This document shows positions 46,624 to 58,099 of a stretch of DNA of 64,000 bases, one piece after another. Made by a program: the position numbers and the translations under genes. The notes beneath the pieces were generated by a model that saw only the letters and a program-made list of their open reading frames with translations, made no database searches and was not told where the DNA came from. Position 1 is the stretch's first letter. Each line of letters opens with the position of its first letter. The stretch comes from Eucalyptus grandis (taxonomy: Eukaryota > Streptophyta > Magnoliopsida > Myrtales > Myrtaceae): the NCBI RefSeq assembly GCF_016545825.1, contig NC_052614.1, positions 18,556,559-18,620,558 of the forward strand, written 5' to 3'.

Positions 46624-47809
46624 ATTGAATGTTGTATATTATGTAGGGTAAACGCAATGATATCATCTCTATAATATATGGAAAATAAGGTCGATTGTCT
46701 CTTTCTTGGCCTATAAGAAAATAGAGTCAATTCATGCGAGTTAGATTGCCGCTGTTTGTTGATTTCGATCAATGGATTCCCCAAAACGTGATCTACTAGC
46801 GGTGAAGTGTACATATGTCTTTAGAGAAAACTGAAATTAGTCACTTATTCGGGCCCTTCCTAAGTACCCCTACATTATAAAATAGGAAAGTTTAAAAAAA
46901 AAAAGGTGATAAAAATAAATTAACATATTTTAAAACAATCCGCTTTCTCCACTTCACTCCCTTAACCACCTAAGCTTGTTAAGGTGTAGTGCGTGCAATA
47001 ACGTACATAATGCTAAGATATGTCTAGTAAGTTGAAAGATGGACCCTCCATATGTGGTGCAAGCGTTTTCCAAATCGTGAGGGCCAACTACAGGGCATCC
47101 ATTTTGTCTATACCTATATTTGCAGCAAAACACAAAAATAAGATGGAAGTATTCGATTCCATATCATGTGTGATTGCATAGGGCAATATCTGTGATTTGG
47201 ATATTACGCAAATAGCATACATCATATCATAATCAATGGACAGCGTATTTACATCACATGGACCTCCTGATCCCCAAATTTCGATTATATGAACTTGAAT
47301 GAGTTCGGATAAAAGCAAGGATACAATATCAAAGCAACTGTGAAAGGTAACAAAAAGTAATTAATGGACTAACAAATTAGCGCTTACTCAAAATAGTTTG
47401 TCGCTACATTGGACTAACCAGTGGCAACTCGAAATCGTCGGCCACAATCTCAATAGGACCCATTGATGGTTGCAGCTCTTCACGCACCGAGTTGACCAAT
47501 CTTTTGTCCCTCATTAGGCACGACATAAAGTTTCAAGCTAGAGTTTTTCAAGCTTGAATCATCTCAGGATGGACTCAAAATGAAAATTGGTTATATATCA
47601 GGTGAGAGCAGGTTTAAGCCCGGCCCGATATCAAAGTCTCCTTTCTGTTGTTTCTAAAACCTAATTATTAATTTTTTTTTCAAGACCCAAGCATGCAATC
47701 GCCATATAATTAACACAATATAACTTAAAAATAAGGATAAATACCACCAAAAAAAAAAAACTCTAAATTATGTCCACTGTGACACCAATACTCTAAACTT
47801 TTTTTGTAT
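46624..47809. other. Spacer between phytocyanin F and the Mutator-like element
   Basis: Nothing recognised. From about 47755 a dispersed repeat begins ('tctaaattatgtccactgtgac') and resumes after the transposon at 49070. Confidence 0.45.
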
Positions 47810-48138
47810 AACTAAAAGTGGGATAAGTACACTAATGGTGCCATAAGTTGTGTACGGCGTTCACTTTGGCGCCAAAAGTTTCCGTCGGATCATTTAAGTG
47901 CCAAAAAATTTGAAAAACGCTCACTTTGGTGCCAATGCCGATCGATCGGCCGGAAATCTGACGTGGCCTTTTTTTTTTTTTTATTAATTTCTTGTGCTGA
48001 TGTGGCTCGCGGAGTTTCCATTGGATCACTTAGGCCTTCAAACGACGTCATTTTAGCATCCTAACACCAAAACGACGCTGTTTTGTGTCTTTCCCCCAAA
48101 TTCAAAACCCTAAATCCCCAAACAACACCGTTTTGTGT

Positions 48139-48204
48139 CGTCTTCTTCCCCGAGCAGATTCGTCTTCTTCCCCGAGCAGATTCGTCTTCTTCCCCGAAGA
48201 GATC
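48139..48204 (+). repeat. Three tandem 22-bp units inside the Mutator-like element
   Basis: Unit CGTCTTCTTCCCCGAGCAGATT; the third copy has two changes. Confidence 0.9.
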
Positions 48205-48649
48205 CAACAATACCAACAGCACCGAACCAACAACACCAGCAGCGGAGAACTAGCAACACCAGTAATTTTCCAGAAAAGAAACCATGCATTCGCCTACGCC
48301 CTCCCCCAGTAGTTTTCCCCAATTTTCAATCACCTTATCAACCTTTCAAATCCCCGAATCTTAGCCTCACCACTGCCTTTTCCCATGAAATATCGTTCGG
48401 TGCAAAGGAAACGCGAGCTCGAAGAATCTCCGGAAGCACGAGCGATCCGGCCAATGGTAGCTGCGAAGATCTAGAACGCCATGGAGGTTGTCGGCGAAGC
48501 CAGTTGCTACAAAGGTGGCGGCCGTGGCCTCGCCATCCCCTCCTCCGCCCTCATCGTCGACACCTCCCTCTTTCTTGGGATTTTCTGTTCGTTTTTTTTT
48601 TGTTCTTTCTTTTTTTTGTCTTGCTGTGTCAAGCAACTACAATGGAGGT

Positions 48650-48737
48650 CGAGGGATGGCGGGCTGAGCGAAGGTGGCCGAGGGATGGCGGCCGAGTGAC
48701 GGTGGCTGAGGGATGGCGGCCGAGCGACGATGGACGA
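48650..48737 (+). repeat. Three tandem units of about 27 bp around GAGGGATGGCGG
   Basis: GAGGGATGGCGG starts recur near 48651, 48681 and 48709, each followed by a variant of CTGAGCGA or CCGAGCGACG and GGTGG. Confidence 0.75.
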
Positions 48738-49069
48738 GCAATGACGGACAAAAAAACCCTAATTTCATCTCCAAATAAAATAAAATAAAAAAACGGCGTC
48801 GTTTTTGTAAGGCTATCCACGTAGGACGGCAAAATGATGTCGTTTTCTTAAGGAAGACGGAAAACGACATTGTTTAAAAGGCCTCTCGATTTTTTTAAAA
48901 AAATATAAAAATCACGTAATTATTTTGGCCGAAATTTGTCGTCGGTAGCACCAAAGTGATCTTTTTTTCTCCGATTTGGCATTTAAGTGATCTGGCGGAA
49001 ACTTTTGGCACCAAAGTAAGCACTGTACACAACTTATGACACCATTAGTGTACTTATCCCAACTAAAAA

Positions 49070-49927
49070 CCTTAAACTTGTCCACTGTGACACAATTCCT
49101 TCAATAATTTTTATGTTATGAAAAAACTCAAACTCATACATATGTGATACATATACCTTATATTTCAATTCTATCATAATATTTTTATTACACTAATATA
49201 AGTTTATAGTATTTTATGACACAAAAAAATTGTTTTACCAAAAAAAAATTGATATAATTGTATTGCAATGGGCAAGTTGAGGGTTTTTGATGATATAAAA
49301 AAATTGGGGATCTTTTGTGTCATGATTTGCATAATTTAATATTTTTGTGATATTAACCGTAAAATTAAAGATAGTTGAGCTTATTCGCTCTACTCTTAGC
49401 CACTTTTCCGAATCCAGTCCCTCCAGTGTGTGTTGCCTTCCGCAAGATTTCTTTTGAATTTGAACATGAATATTTAATTCCATCTAAACTCTTTTTTTAC
49501 TCTTAACTGTTTTAAAGATATTTTTAATTCCTTGAATATGTTTGGGCCAGTATGGGCTTTCCATGTCTTTTGGGCCCCAACCTAATTGGGCTCAAGCCAC
49601 TCATGAAAAATATTGAGTGAGAGAGGATGCCATCCACATTCAAAATCACTGAAAATAATAATAATTTAACTGCATCAGAACTCTAGTGTGAGTGCGTGCA
49701 TATTTGACTTTATATTTCAAATCCCAAACTCCATCACCGACTGTGCGGAAAATGAGATAATCAGTCAAAACCAATCAATTCATGTGCCTCGCTACCTGTC
49801 CAGCACAGTGCAGCCTGTTACCTCTTTGATCTCAGGATTCAAATCACCCCCTTGACAAAACAAGGAGCTACAGAGTCTTTCTTTGGGGGCGACCTGGCTT
49901 CAAATTGCAACACGAGCCAAGCTGAAA
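49070..49927. other. Spacer and upstream region of phytocyanin G
   Basis: No gene seen. 49070-49150 continues the dispersed repeat interrupted by the Mutator-like element. No convincing TATA box was found before G. Confidence 0.45.
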
Positions 49928-50818
49928 ATGGCCGACGCGAAAATCACAGCCTGTCTTCTCGGGGTCGTGGTCGCGTTTTTATCGTGCGCCGAGGCGACGA
50001 ATTACATAGTGGGAGGTTCTGAGGGATGGAAGATCCCTTCTAGCGCTGGCGCGTATTCCGACTGGGCGAGCCAACACACGTTCGAGGTCGGCGACATTCT
50101 AGGTGAGTCAGAAATCGGTTCTCGCCCGACATTAATCTTTCGAATTGATGTATATTTATGAGTGCAAAGTATACATGATATCTAAATTTACGTTGAAGAA
50201 GAAGATCCAGAACTATGGCAATTTCAGTTCGTGCACCTTTTGAGCTTGTTTTGTAAGTAGATCTCTCATCAGAAAGTGATACGACGTTTGAGCACAGATC
50301 TGGTCAACATGTCAAGAAGTGAAAGGTTTGAATGTGATCAGACCAATCCATCTCTGCCCCTGATCTGGGGTACTTGCGTTGACCATGATCGATAAGCTTT
50401 CACTCTTTGATGCTCCTGATCCTTCAATTCTTTTCCCTTTTTTGGGACAGTGTTCGATTTCGACTCGAGCGACAACGACGTTGGGGACGTGACCAAGGAA
50501 GACTATGACGCCTGCAACACCGACTCCCCATTCACAGTCCTGTCCACTTCTCCGGCTAATTATTCCCTGGATACCGCCGGCGACTATTACTTCCTCTGCA
50601 CCACCGCAGGCCACTGTTCCCAGGGTCAAAAGCTGGCCATCACGGTTGCTGAGCCTCCGAGCGGCCCGACCTCCAGCCCGCCGGGATCCCCACCGCCGCC
50701 ATCCCCCACCACTGGTGCAATCACATCTCCGCCAAGTGTTGGCTCGTCTCTTGGTGTTGCACGGCTAGTCGTGCTCATGTCCATTCTCATGGATTTATTG
50801 TGTCAGCTCTTCTCTTAG
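49928..50818 (+). CDS. Phytocyanin G (stellacyanin/uclacyanin-like), intact
   Basis: Exon 1 is 49928-50102 (donor GTGAGT) and exon 2 is 50451-50818 (acceptor TTTTGGGACAG), phase 1, giving 180 residues. I chose the ATG at 49928 because a signal peptide follows at once (MADAKITACLLGVVVAFLSC, cleavage after about residue 23). The ATG at 49883 would add 15 residues without a hydrophobic core. The domain runs NYIVGGSEGWKIP, FEVGDIL, VFDFDSSDNDVGDV, YDAC, FLCTTAGHCSQGQKLAI, then a short Pro/Ser tail and a hydrophobic GPI-type end. The Cys, His and Gln ligand positions are present, but the first His position is Asn (DNDVGDV, as in A). That makes normal copper binding doubtful and resembles early-nodulin-like phytocyanins that lost ligands. 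It is expected at the outer face of the plasma membrane. It is the only undamaged phytocyanin in the window. Confidence 0.88.
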
Positions 50819-51750
50819 ATAGAGTTGGAAATGTTGGTACATTGTGAGACGCTGTTGCAGAAGACATAGCGGATGAATTCATTGCCTTTCTTTGGAATAA
50901 GACAGTGGCATTCGTGTGATGGAAATAATCAATAAGCAGTATGGAGAATCTTGAGTTGGATTGAGTCGGCCTTGGATCTTGATTTATGTCGCCGTTTGGC
51001 TTGTTGATGCAAAGAGAACACGATGACAGTAGGTATTACTACAAATTCGAATTTACTAGAACTTTTGAAGATACTATATAATAATACAATAATGAAATTT
51101 GCTGACATAAAATTTCTAATTTATTTCGGCAAGTACCATCAAATAAGAAGACTTTATCATTCACGAATCAAAAGAGGTCATGGATTTATAGGATTTTCGA
51201 TACATAAAAGCATTGTCGACACCATTCAATCAGCACATCCATCATCGAATAAATTGATGAGAGCTCTAATCTTTAATGAAGATTTCAGCAACAAAGTCAG
51301 ACAACAAGAATACTTAGCATATTAATATATATATATATATATATAGCTTAATAGCTTTATTTTTTTTTTTTTTTTTTGGTGAGATAACTTATGGTTTGAG
51401 CTTATCACATAATTCTTTGAGACTGAGAGGAACAACGATGAATTGATTAGCAGCTTCACTTGCAAGGAAACTACTAGTCTTATGCTAAACGTAGTCGCTC
51501 AAGCAAAATTAACAAATGCTTCTTTCCGATTACTATCGGTGGCGACCAATGGGCCGGTCCTGCCGGACAAGAGACGATCATGCTTGGACCACAGCCCGGC
51601 CCATTCATCTAACCACGGCTGGGCTGGGCCAACCCAACATGGACCTCGTCAAGTCAAATGGGCCAGCCCGGTCTATTGACATCTCTAATTAGAACGTTAC
51701 CAAAATATCTTGACCCACACGCCATGTCATTCACCCGGATCATCCAAGTT
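50819..51750. repeat. Downstream flank of phytocyanin G, duplicate of 3301-4265
   Basis: No gene. It ends at a junction near 51749, where the sequence changes from the A-type flank to the B-type intron through a shared TTG. Confidence 0.8.
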
Positions 51751-52159
51751 GAATTTCGAAAGTTTCATCTCTTTTCAATGTCATAAAGAAAATACATAAC
51801 TTTAGAAAAATAGTCAATATTACTTATATGGATATCCTTTTGACGCTTTTCTTTCAAAATGATCTTTTTTTTTTGGCCTGTTGTACTCAAACTCTCAATG
51901 TATTGATTTTTTTTTTCTGAAGTAAATAATAAAAAATAAAGCTTATTTGTCACTATAACTAAATATTTTACATAAATAATGTTGTCTATAATTGATTTTA
52001 GTATTATATCTATTCACTCTCTAAAATTAACAGTGGGAAAAGGTCATTTTGTGTGAGATTTTCTTTGTATTTACGGCATATGCTCTTCTTTTTGTTTAGT
52101 TTAACCGCCAAAAACTTGTTCCATCTAAATCAACAGCTTGTTCTCTGATCTTCATGTAG

Positions 52160-52775
52160 TCTTCAACTTCAACAATGGAGCGCAGGACGTGGCCGAAGTC
52201 ACGGAGACGGCTTTCAGCTCATGCGACGGGGCCAACCCCCTCTCGATCTGCACCGTCCTGCCGGCAAGAATCGCCCTCACCACCGCGGGCCGGCATTTCT
52301 TCATCTGCACCGTCCCCGGCCACTGCTCGTCTGGCCAAAAGGTTGCCATCAACGTCACCACCGCCCCTCTGCCACTCCACCACCACCGTCCTCCTCTGCC
52401 GCCCCGCCCCCCAAGGCAGCCACTCCTTCTCCCTCCACCTCTACCCCGATCTCCTCCGCTGCCACTCCAACTCCGTCGCCCTCCGCCTCCACTTCGTCAT
52501 CGTCAACTGTTTCTCCACCGAGCGGCACTGTGACTCCGACACCTTCCACAGTGAGTCTTCCGCCTAAAGCAGCGACTCCATCACTCTCCGCCACCCCGCT
52601 GCCCTCCAGCACGGCTGCTCCACCATCTTCAGTGCCGGCTCCCTCAGCGGTAGCGGCATCTCCTGCGGGAGATGCAGTTCCTCCCGCCCCAGGGAACTCG
52701 GCAGCATCACTCAGCATCACCGGCGTTTCTGCAGTAATTTTGACAGCGGCCGTAGCTCTGTTCACCTTTCCGTGA
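52160..52775 (+). pseudogene. Phytocyanin H, exon 2 only
   Basis: Sister of B. The DNA from 51751 is B intron sequence followed by exon 2 after TTCATGTAG. Exon 1 and the promoter of the B type are absent because of the deletion joined at 51749. The exon keeps NGAQDVAEV (Gln for the first His) and CTVPGHCSSGQK. Compared with B, four bases are missing in the ACCACCGCC region (about 52365), so the Ala/Pro/Ser tail is out of frame (one frame stops at 52533, the B-like frame ends at 52775). It cannot make a phytocyanin. Confidence 0.85.
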
Positions 52776-54428
52776 TTTTGGCGGAGTCATTTTTTTGGTC
52801 ATTAATTTGGTCATCATATTTTCATTTTTTTCTGGTTGCGGAAGATGAAATGATGATGTGAATGGTGATCTTGGAGTTCTCATTCCCCATCACCTTCCTA
52901 TTGAAGATAACGAAGGTTTCCTCGCGATGCTTGTGAATGTCATATGCCATGCAACGATGAAAAGAAAAGCAGGAAATGAAACAAAACTTCATTGCATGAC
53001 CAAGGCAGTCCAAATCTAAAGGAGTTTCATCATCTACATCAGAAATCAATTAATCTAACAAAGAAGATGTTTGCAATGGGCACTTTTGTTATGATCCGCT
53101 ACTTTCCCTGGAAAAAAAACAACAATCATTCCTCGATTCTTACAAAGACAAGCAACGAAAGGCCAAATTTCTTAGGTTATCAGCTGTAGCAACAACATTG
53201 CAGCAGAGTTTCCACAAGAGAATCTCATCTCTGGGGGCAGACAATGTTCCAACACAAGTTTCCAATACCTCACTGACCACTCTGGAGCAGCTTGAAGACT
53301 CTGGGTTGTTGTCATCCGCTTCACCTTCTGTTATATTGCAAAGTGGTATGCAGATTTAACGAAGAAAGCTATACTTCTATTCCAGGGCCAGATCACTCTA
53401 CTTCATTTCTCCCCCAGCTACTATGACTTTCGTGCACCGTGGCCTCTTAAACATCTGCAGTTATCCTCATCAGCCTGTAGGAAAAAAGAGTGAATCATCT
53501 GCAAAAAGTAGATGGGACAACAGAGGGCATTCCTTCTTCAGTTTAATGCCTTTGTTCTGACCTTCCTGCACAGCATTGACTAAGCTTACTTCCCATTGCT
53601 CGCGGAAATGCACTCCAAGATCGCGAAGCCCTCACGGTCGATTCAAGACACAAATACTTATATCAAAACCACTGGCATATGCTGTACAATTTGCCATTTC
53701 TTGAAATATCTTCTGATTGAAAATTGCGGTGTAAGAACTGGTTCATGTAGAAGTGCCCTAGTGGTTCAAGAGAATCCATAAAAAGTAAAAGAATGGGTCG
53801 TACGTTGTCATAACCTCAGACCAATCAATTGAATATTGATTAATGTGTAATTGATCGATTTTTATTTTGTTATCTCTTCATTATTTAGGGACAAATTAAT
53901 GTACAAGACATCAGCTGCAAACAAGAACAAACTTGACGTTTTCCTACGGAAGGACAAACCTCAAATGAATTCATACAAGAGGTGGAGATGTTGGTAGACC
54001 GTGAGATGCTGTTACATGACATACAGTGGATGAATTCATTGCTTCTTCTTCGGAATAAGGTAGTGATTGATTTGGTTTTAATGATTCTTTGGAGAATTTT
54101 GAGTAGGTTTGACTCGGCTGAAATCCATTTGGCCGGAGACCATTCAAGTGGTACAAGGTAGTTATCTCGATTTTGGATGTTGATTCATGTCATTTGTTTG
54201 ACTTGTTGCGAGAGATGACGATGATAGGATATATTACTTAAAATCGAAATCAAATTTACTGTTGCTTTTAATAATACTATATAACGAAAATATAAAAATT
54301 TGATAACATGAAATTATACATATATTTCGGAAATTGCCATCAAACAATAAGACTCCACCATTCATGGATCAAGACATATGTTATTCCAGCTAAACGCAGA
54401 TCTATAGGATTTTTGCGATAAGATTTTT
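52776..54428. repeat. Right-hand copy of the flank downstream of B, with LINE relic
   Basis: It matches 7939-9609. The stretch 53165-54000 is the same degraded minus-strand LINE as at 8340-9165, here with a further small deletion that removes part of the QGDPLSP region near 53930. No gene. Confidence 0.7.
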
Positions 54429-54433
54429 GTAGT
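54429..54433. repeat. GTAGT target-site duplication, left
   Basis: GTAGT before TGTTGACACC. It occurs once at the empty site (9610-9614). Confidence 0.85.
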
Positions 54434-56837
54434 TGTTGACACCTAGTTTTTTTATCTTTCAAATAGTATAAAAAATCAAATCAAATAAAAAAATCAAAAT
54501 CAAATAAAAAAATTTAGCTATTAATTTCGAAAAAAAAAAAAAGAAAAAGAGTTGTGAGGTCCGGGTCGGGCCGGATCCGGCCTTGGCCCGACCCGGCCCC
54601 CTTTTTCCTTTTACTTTTTCCTGCATGGGCCTAAGCCCAACCCTCCCATTTACTTTTTCTTTTTCTTTTCTTCCCCTTCGCACAGCCCAACCCTCTCTTT
54701 CCCTCTGGCCCGGCCCACCTCCTTGTCTTCTCCCTCAGCCGCCTACTGCACGGGGAACCAGCGAAGAGAAGGTAGCTGTCCGCTTGGGTAACTGGCGAAG
54801 CCGAAAGCAGGGCTGGAGAGGCAGAGGAGACAGCATCATTTCGCCGGCAGGTCAGCGGGTTGGGGGGAGCAGATTCGGACGCACGCGGAGCTAATTCGCG
54901 GGCACACGAAGAGAAGCAGGGGGGATCTGCACCAGCATAAGGGGAGAAACAGGAGAAAAACAGAGAGCAGGATCGAGAGAGAACGGGGACCGAGCACACA
55001 AAAAAAAAACGGGGAGAAAGAAAAACGAGAGAAAAACACAGGGGAGGAGGAGTCGTGGTGATAGCCCTCGCCGCGCCACCGCTACCCCTTTCGACGCCTG
55101 CAGCCCGAAGCCGCGACGCCGCCGCTGCCCAGGAGCCGCGACGCTGCTGCAGCTTCAGCCTCAACCCGACGCCGTCCAAACTGAGCCGCCGACCCCTGCG
55201 CTCGTTGCCTGCACCTTCGCGCCGTTGCTGCTGAAGCGCCGAACGTCTGCCAGCACCGTCGGTACCAGCTCGAGGACCGCCGCGTCTCCGCCCCTGCTCT
55301 GCCGCGCCGGAACGCTGACCCCGAGCCCGAAGCCGCGACGCCGTCCGTGCCGTTGTCGCTGCCCAGGAGCCGCGACGCTGCTGCAGCTTCAGCCTCAACC
55401 CGACGCCGTCCAAACTGAGCCGCCGACCCCTGCGCTCGTTGCCTGCACCTTCGCGCCGTTGCTGCTGAAGCGCCGAACGTCTGCCAGCACCGTCGGTAGC
55501 AGCTCGAGGACCGCCGCGTCTCCGCCCCTGCTTTGCCGCGCCTCCACCTGCAGAATCCGCGAGCCCTGCAGTAGCTCGCCATCGCCCGCCGCGTCTCCGC
55601 TGTCACTCGCCGCGCCGCCGCCGCCGTCAAGTCCGTCGCTGCCGTCATCAGCGCCGCCAAGGAGCCGTAGGGCTTCGGCCACGAACCGGGTCGCACGGAT
55701 CGGGCGCGGGTCGCAAAACAGGTAGGTTTTTCTTTTTTCTTTTTTAAAGCAATTTTGGGCTTGTTTTGGACTTGGTTTATTTTTGCTTGCGGGCTTAAGG
55801 ATTTTAGAGATTGTGGGTTTAGGGAGTTGTGGGCTTCATTTTCTAAAATAAAAAGATTCGACTAGATTAGGCCCGCTGGTTGGGCCCAATCCGAACTGAA
55901 GAAAGGCCCGACCAAGGCTAGTCGGGCCGGTTCGGCCGGCCCCCCCATTTGGACCGAACCCGGGTCCGGTCTCCGACCGGACCCGATCCGCGTTGACCGG
56001 GTCGGGTCGAACCGAACCTGACCCGGTTCACCTTTTAAATTTAATTTAATTTAAAATTTTAAAAATATTTTCTTTAAAAAAAAAAAAAAATCTAAAAAAA
56101 TTTCGAAAATCAGAAAAAATGTATTTAAAAATTAGAAATTAGTTATTTTTTTTTTTTTTAAAAAAAAAAAATTAATTAAAAATTAAAAATTTAAAAATTT
56201 AAAAAAAAAAAAATTTAAAAAAAAATTTAAAACAATTTCGAAAATCCAAAAAAAAAAAAAAAAAAAAAAAAAATTTCGAAAATCCAAAATGATGGGGTTT
56301 GATTAGGACTTGCCATGTATTGCCATTTTAGCGTTATTAGACCTTTATGTGCTCGTATATTGATTATGTCAAATGTTTAATTTGCATATCTAATTATGTT
56401 TGATTGCACGTGTTTAATTTTATGGCAATTAGGATTTTGATAGTTATGATTATTACTTTAATGATCGCGCACCCCGCATGATCACCTCGTATGTTAGTGG
56501 ACAATGATAAAATTAATCCAAACTGTCGACAAAAATCATTTTGTTAAAATGAACAAGATTAGGTACCGAAAGGGCACCATTGATTAATTAGTGTAATCAG
56601 TCCCAGCACCTGGATTCTCTGGTTGCGTAGGAAGTGAGGTATACTCCCATACCTCACTTGGTTTCTAGCCACGACCCCAATAGGCTAGTGGCGACTCCTT
56701 TTGTGCAAAATTTCTTAAAAATATCCCAACGTCACGCGGGGTATGGGCTTGGGAGCCCGCGCCCTAATCATGGGCGCCCAGGCCCGTCACTTTAAGCAAT
56801 GCCAAACTGCGCTCTTCCTCCAGAGGTAGTCGCGACA
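54434..56837 (+). mobile_element. Solo LTR of a retrotransposon (2404 bp)
   Basis: It starts TGTTGACACC, ends GTCGCGACA and is flanked by GTAGT on both sides. The empty site is visible in the left-hand duplicate. It has no internal coding region or second LTR, so it is a solo LTR left by recombination. The layout is AT-rich start, GC-rich middle (54550-55700), homopolymer-rich A/T stretch (56040-56280) and a conserved end with GCTAGTGGCGACTCC. That last motif is familiar from Ty3/gypsy Tat-like LTRs (recall, not checked). Orientation is given by its similarity to the LTR start at 2665. Confidence 0.85.
55105..55545. repeat. 234-bp tandem duplication inside the solo LTR
   Basis: GCCCAGGAGCCGCGACGCTG occurs at 55127 and 55361. 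The following 180 bases are nearly identical in both copies. Confidence 0.9.
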
Positions 56838-56842
56838 GTAGT
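56838..56842. repeat. GTAGT target-site duplication, right
   Basis: GTAGT directly after GTCGCGACA, followed by the pre-insertion flank GCATCAAAG. Confidence 0.85.
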
Positions 56843-58095
56843 GCATCAAAGTAGAAAATGTTTTCATCATTAATAACAATCTATGCCAATATTTTCATGA
56901 ACGGTGAGAAAAATTTCTATTCATTTATTCTTGTAAGCGATACAACTAATTACTTTTTGAAAAATGTTTTCTAAATAATTTATTTTTTCATGAAATGAAC
57001 AAACCTTTAATGGATAATTGTTTTGCCAAATAAGTTTATTCAACAACAAAGACATACCCAAGATCTTGGGCCGGCCCAATCCCATCCGGGCCTTGTGACT
57101 TGCCGGCCCGTCAAGTCAAATGGGTTAGCGGGCCAATTGGCATCTCCAATTCAAGGGTATCCAAAAGATTTGAGTAGTAAATGGGTCATAAATGGATTCA
57201 TGATTTTCTTATACCTAACCCGGCTTCATGATTCTCTTATCATTTTTTCTTGCTCTTACTCAATCTCGCGCTTAGTCACTTTACACATAAGTTTTCCTAG
57301 ATTGAATTAGACATAGAAGTGCTTTAGTAATATGGGTTGTGGTGGGTCAGGTATAGGTCATTAGTTTTGCATTACATAGTAATAGATCAAAACAAGTTAG
57401 ATGGGTCTATTTGAGTCAAACAATTTTCAATCCATCCCAAACCGGACTCAATTTGCCCATTTAATTGATCTACTTGATGCCATGACGCAAATTATCACGA
57501 CTTGATGATATCAACAAAGGTTTGTGATGTTGACCTGAAAAAATCACAAAATTTCGTTATAGTCCATGACACAAAAAATAGCAAACCAATGCACTTGTGC
57601 CATATTTACTCAAATTAATTTTTGTGTCACAAGAAATTTTAAACTGGTATACTTGTGCCATATTTACTCAAATTAATTTTCGTGTCACAATAAATTTTAA
57701 ACTAGTACACTCGTGCCCTATTTACCCCAAATTCATTTTTGTGTCGTAAAAAATCTCAAACCAGTACTCCCATCCTATATATATCCCAAACTAATTCACA
57801 TGCTAGGAAAATCTCAAAGTGCTATCCTCATTAACTTTTGTCCAATTTTGTGACATGAAAATTAGTTTGGAATAAATATGACACATATATACCAACTTGA
57901 AATTTATTATAACACAAACATTAATTTGGAGTAAATGATGCTCGGCTATATAATTGGGTTTATTTGTGATGAAAAAATTAATGCAAAATAAATGTAGTGT
58001 GAGTGTACTTATTTAAGGATTTTTTGTGGTATTTATTAGTTCTATTCCTTTTTTGTCCTACACCTGATTTTTTTTCCGGAAAAATCACCAATTTA
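56843..58095. repeat. Right-hand copy of 9615-10885
   Basis: No gene. It includes the second copy of the foldback-like repeat (about 57530-58030). Similarity to the left copy stops near 58095, where another inverted-repeat element begins. Confidence 0.7.
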
Positions 58096-58099
58096 CCCC

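Larger units (their letters stand above)
47820..49060. mobile_element. Mutator-like element, non-autonomous, with long inverted repeats
   Basis: The two ends are inverted repeats of about 85 bases: left GGGATAAGTACACTAATGGT, and the reverse complement of the right end begins the same way. Both continue with matching 'cataagttgtgtac' and 'ccaaaagtttccg'. Flanks carry an imperfect direct repeat, AACTAAAAG (47810-47818) and AACTAAAAA (49061-49069), fitting the 9-bp duplications of Mutator elements. There is no transposase. The interior has a GC-richer block (48080-48740) with open frames that may be captured host DNA (for example NAMEVVGEASCYKGGGRG from 48472); I cannot name the source. Confidence 0.75.

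Noticed and set aside
48135..48788. 217-residue frame in the Mutator-like element
   Set aside because: It crosses two tandem-repeat patches and has no domain. Kept only as possible captured DNA.
54631..55725. Long frames on both strands in the solo LTR
   Set aside because: They lie in a GC-rich tandem duplication inside an LTR and have no recognisable domain.
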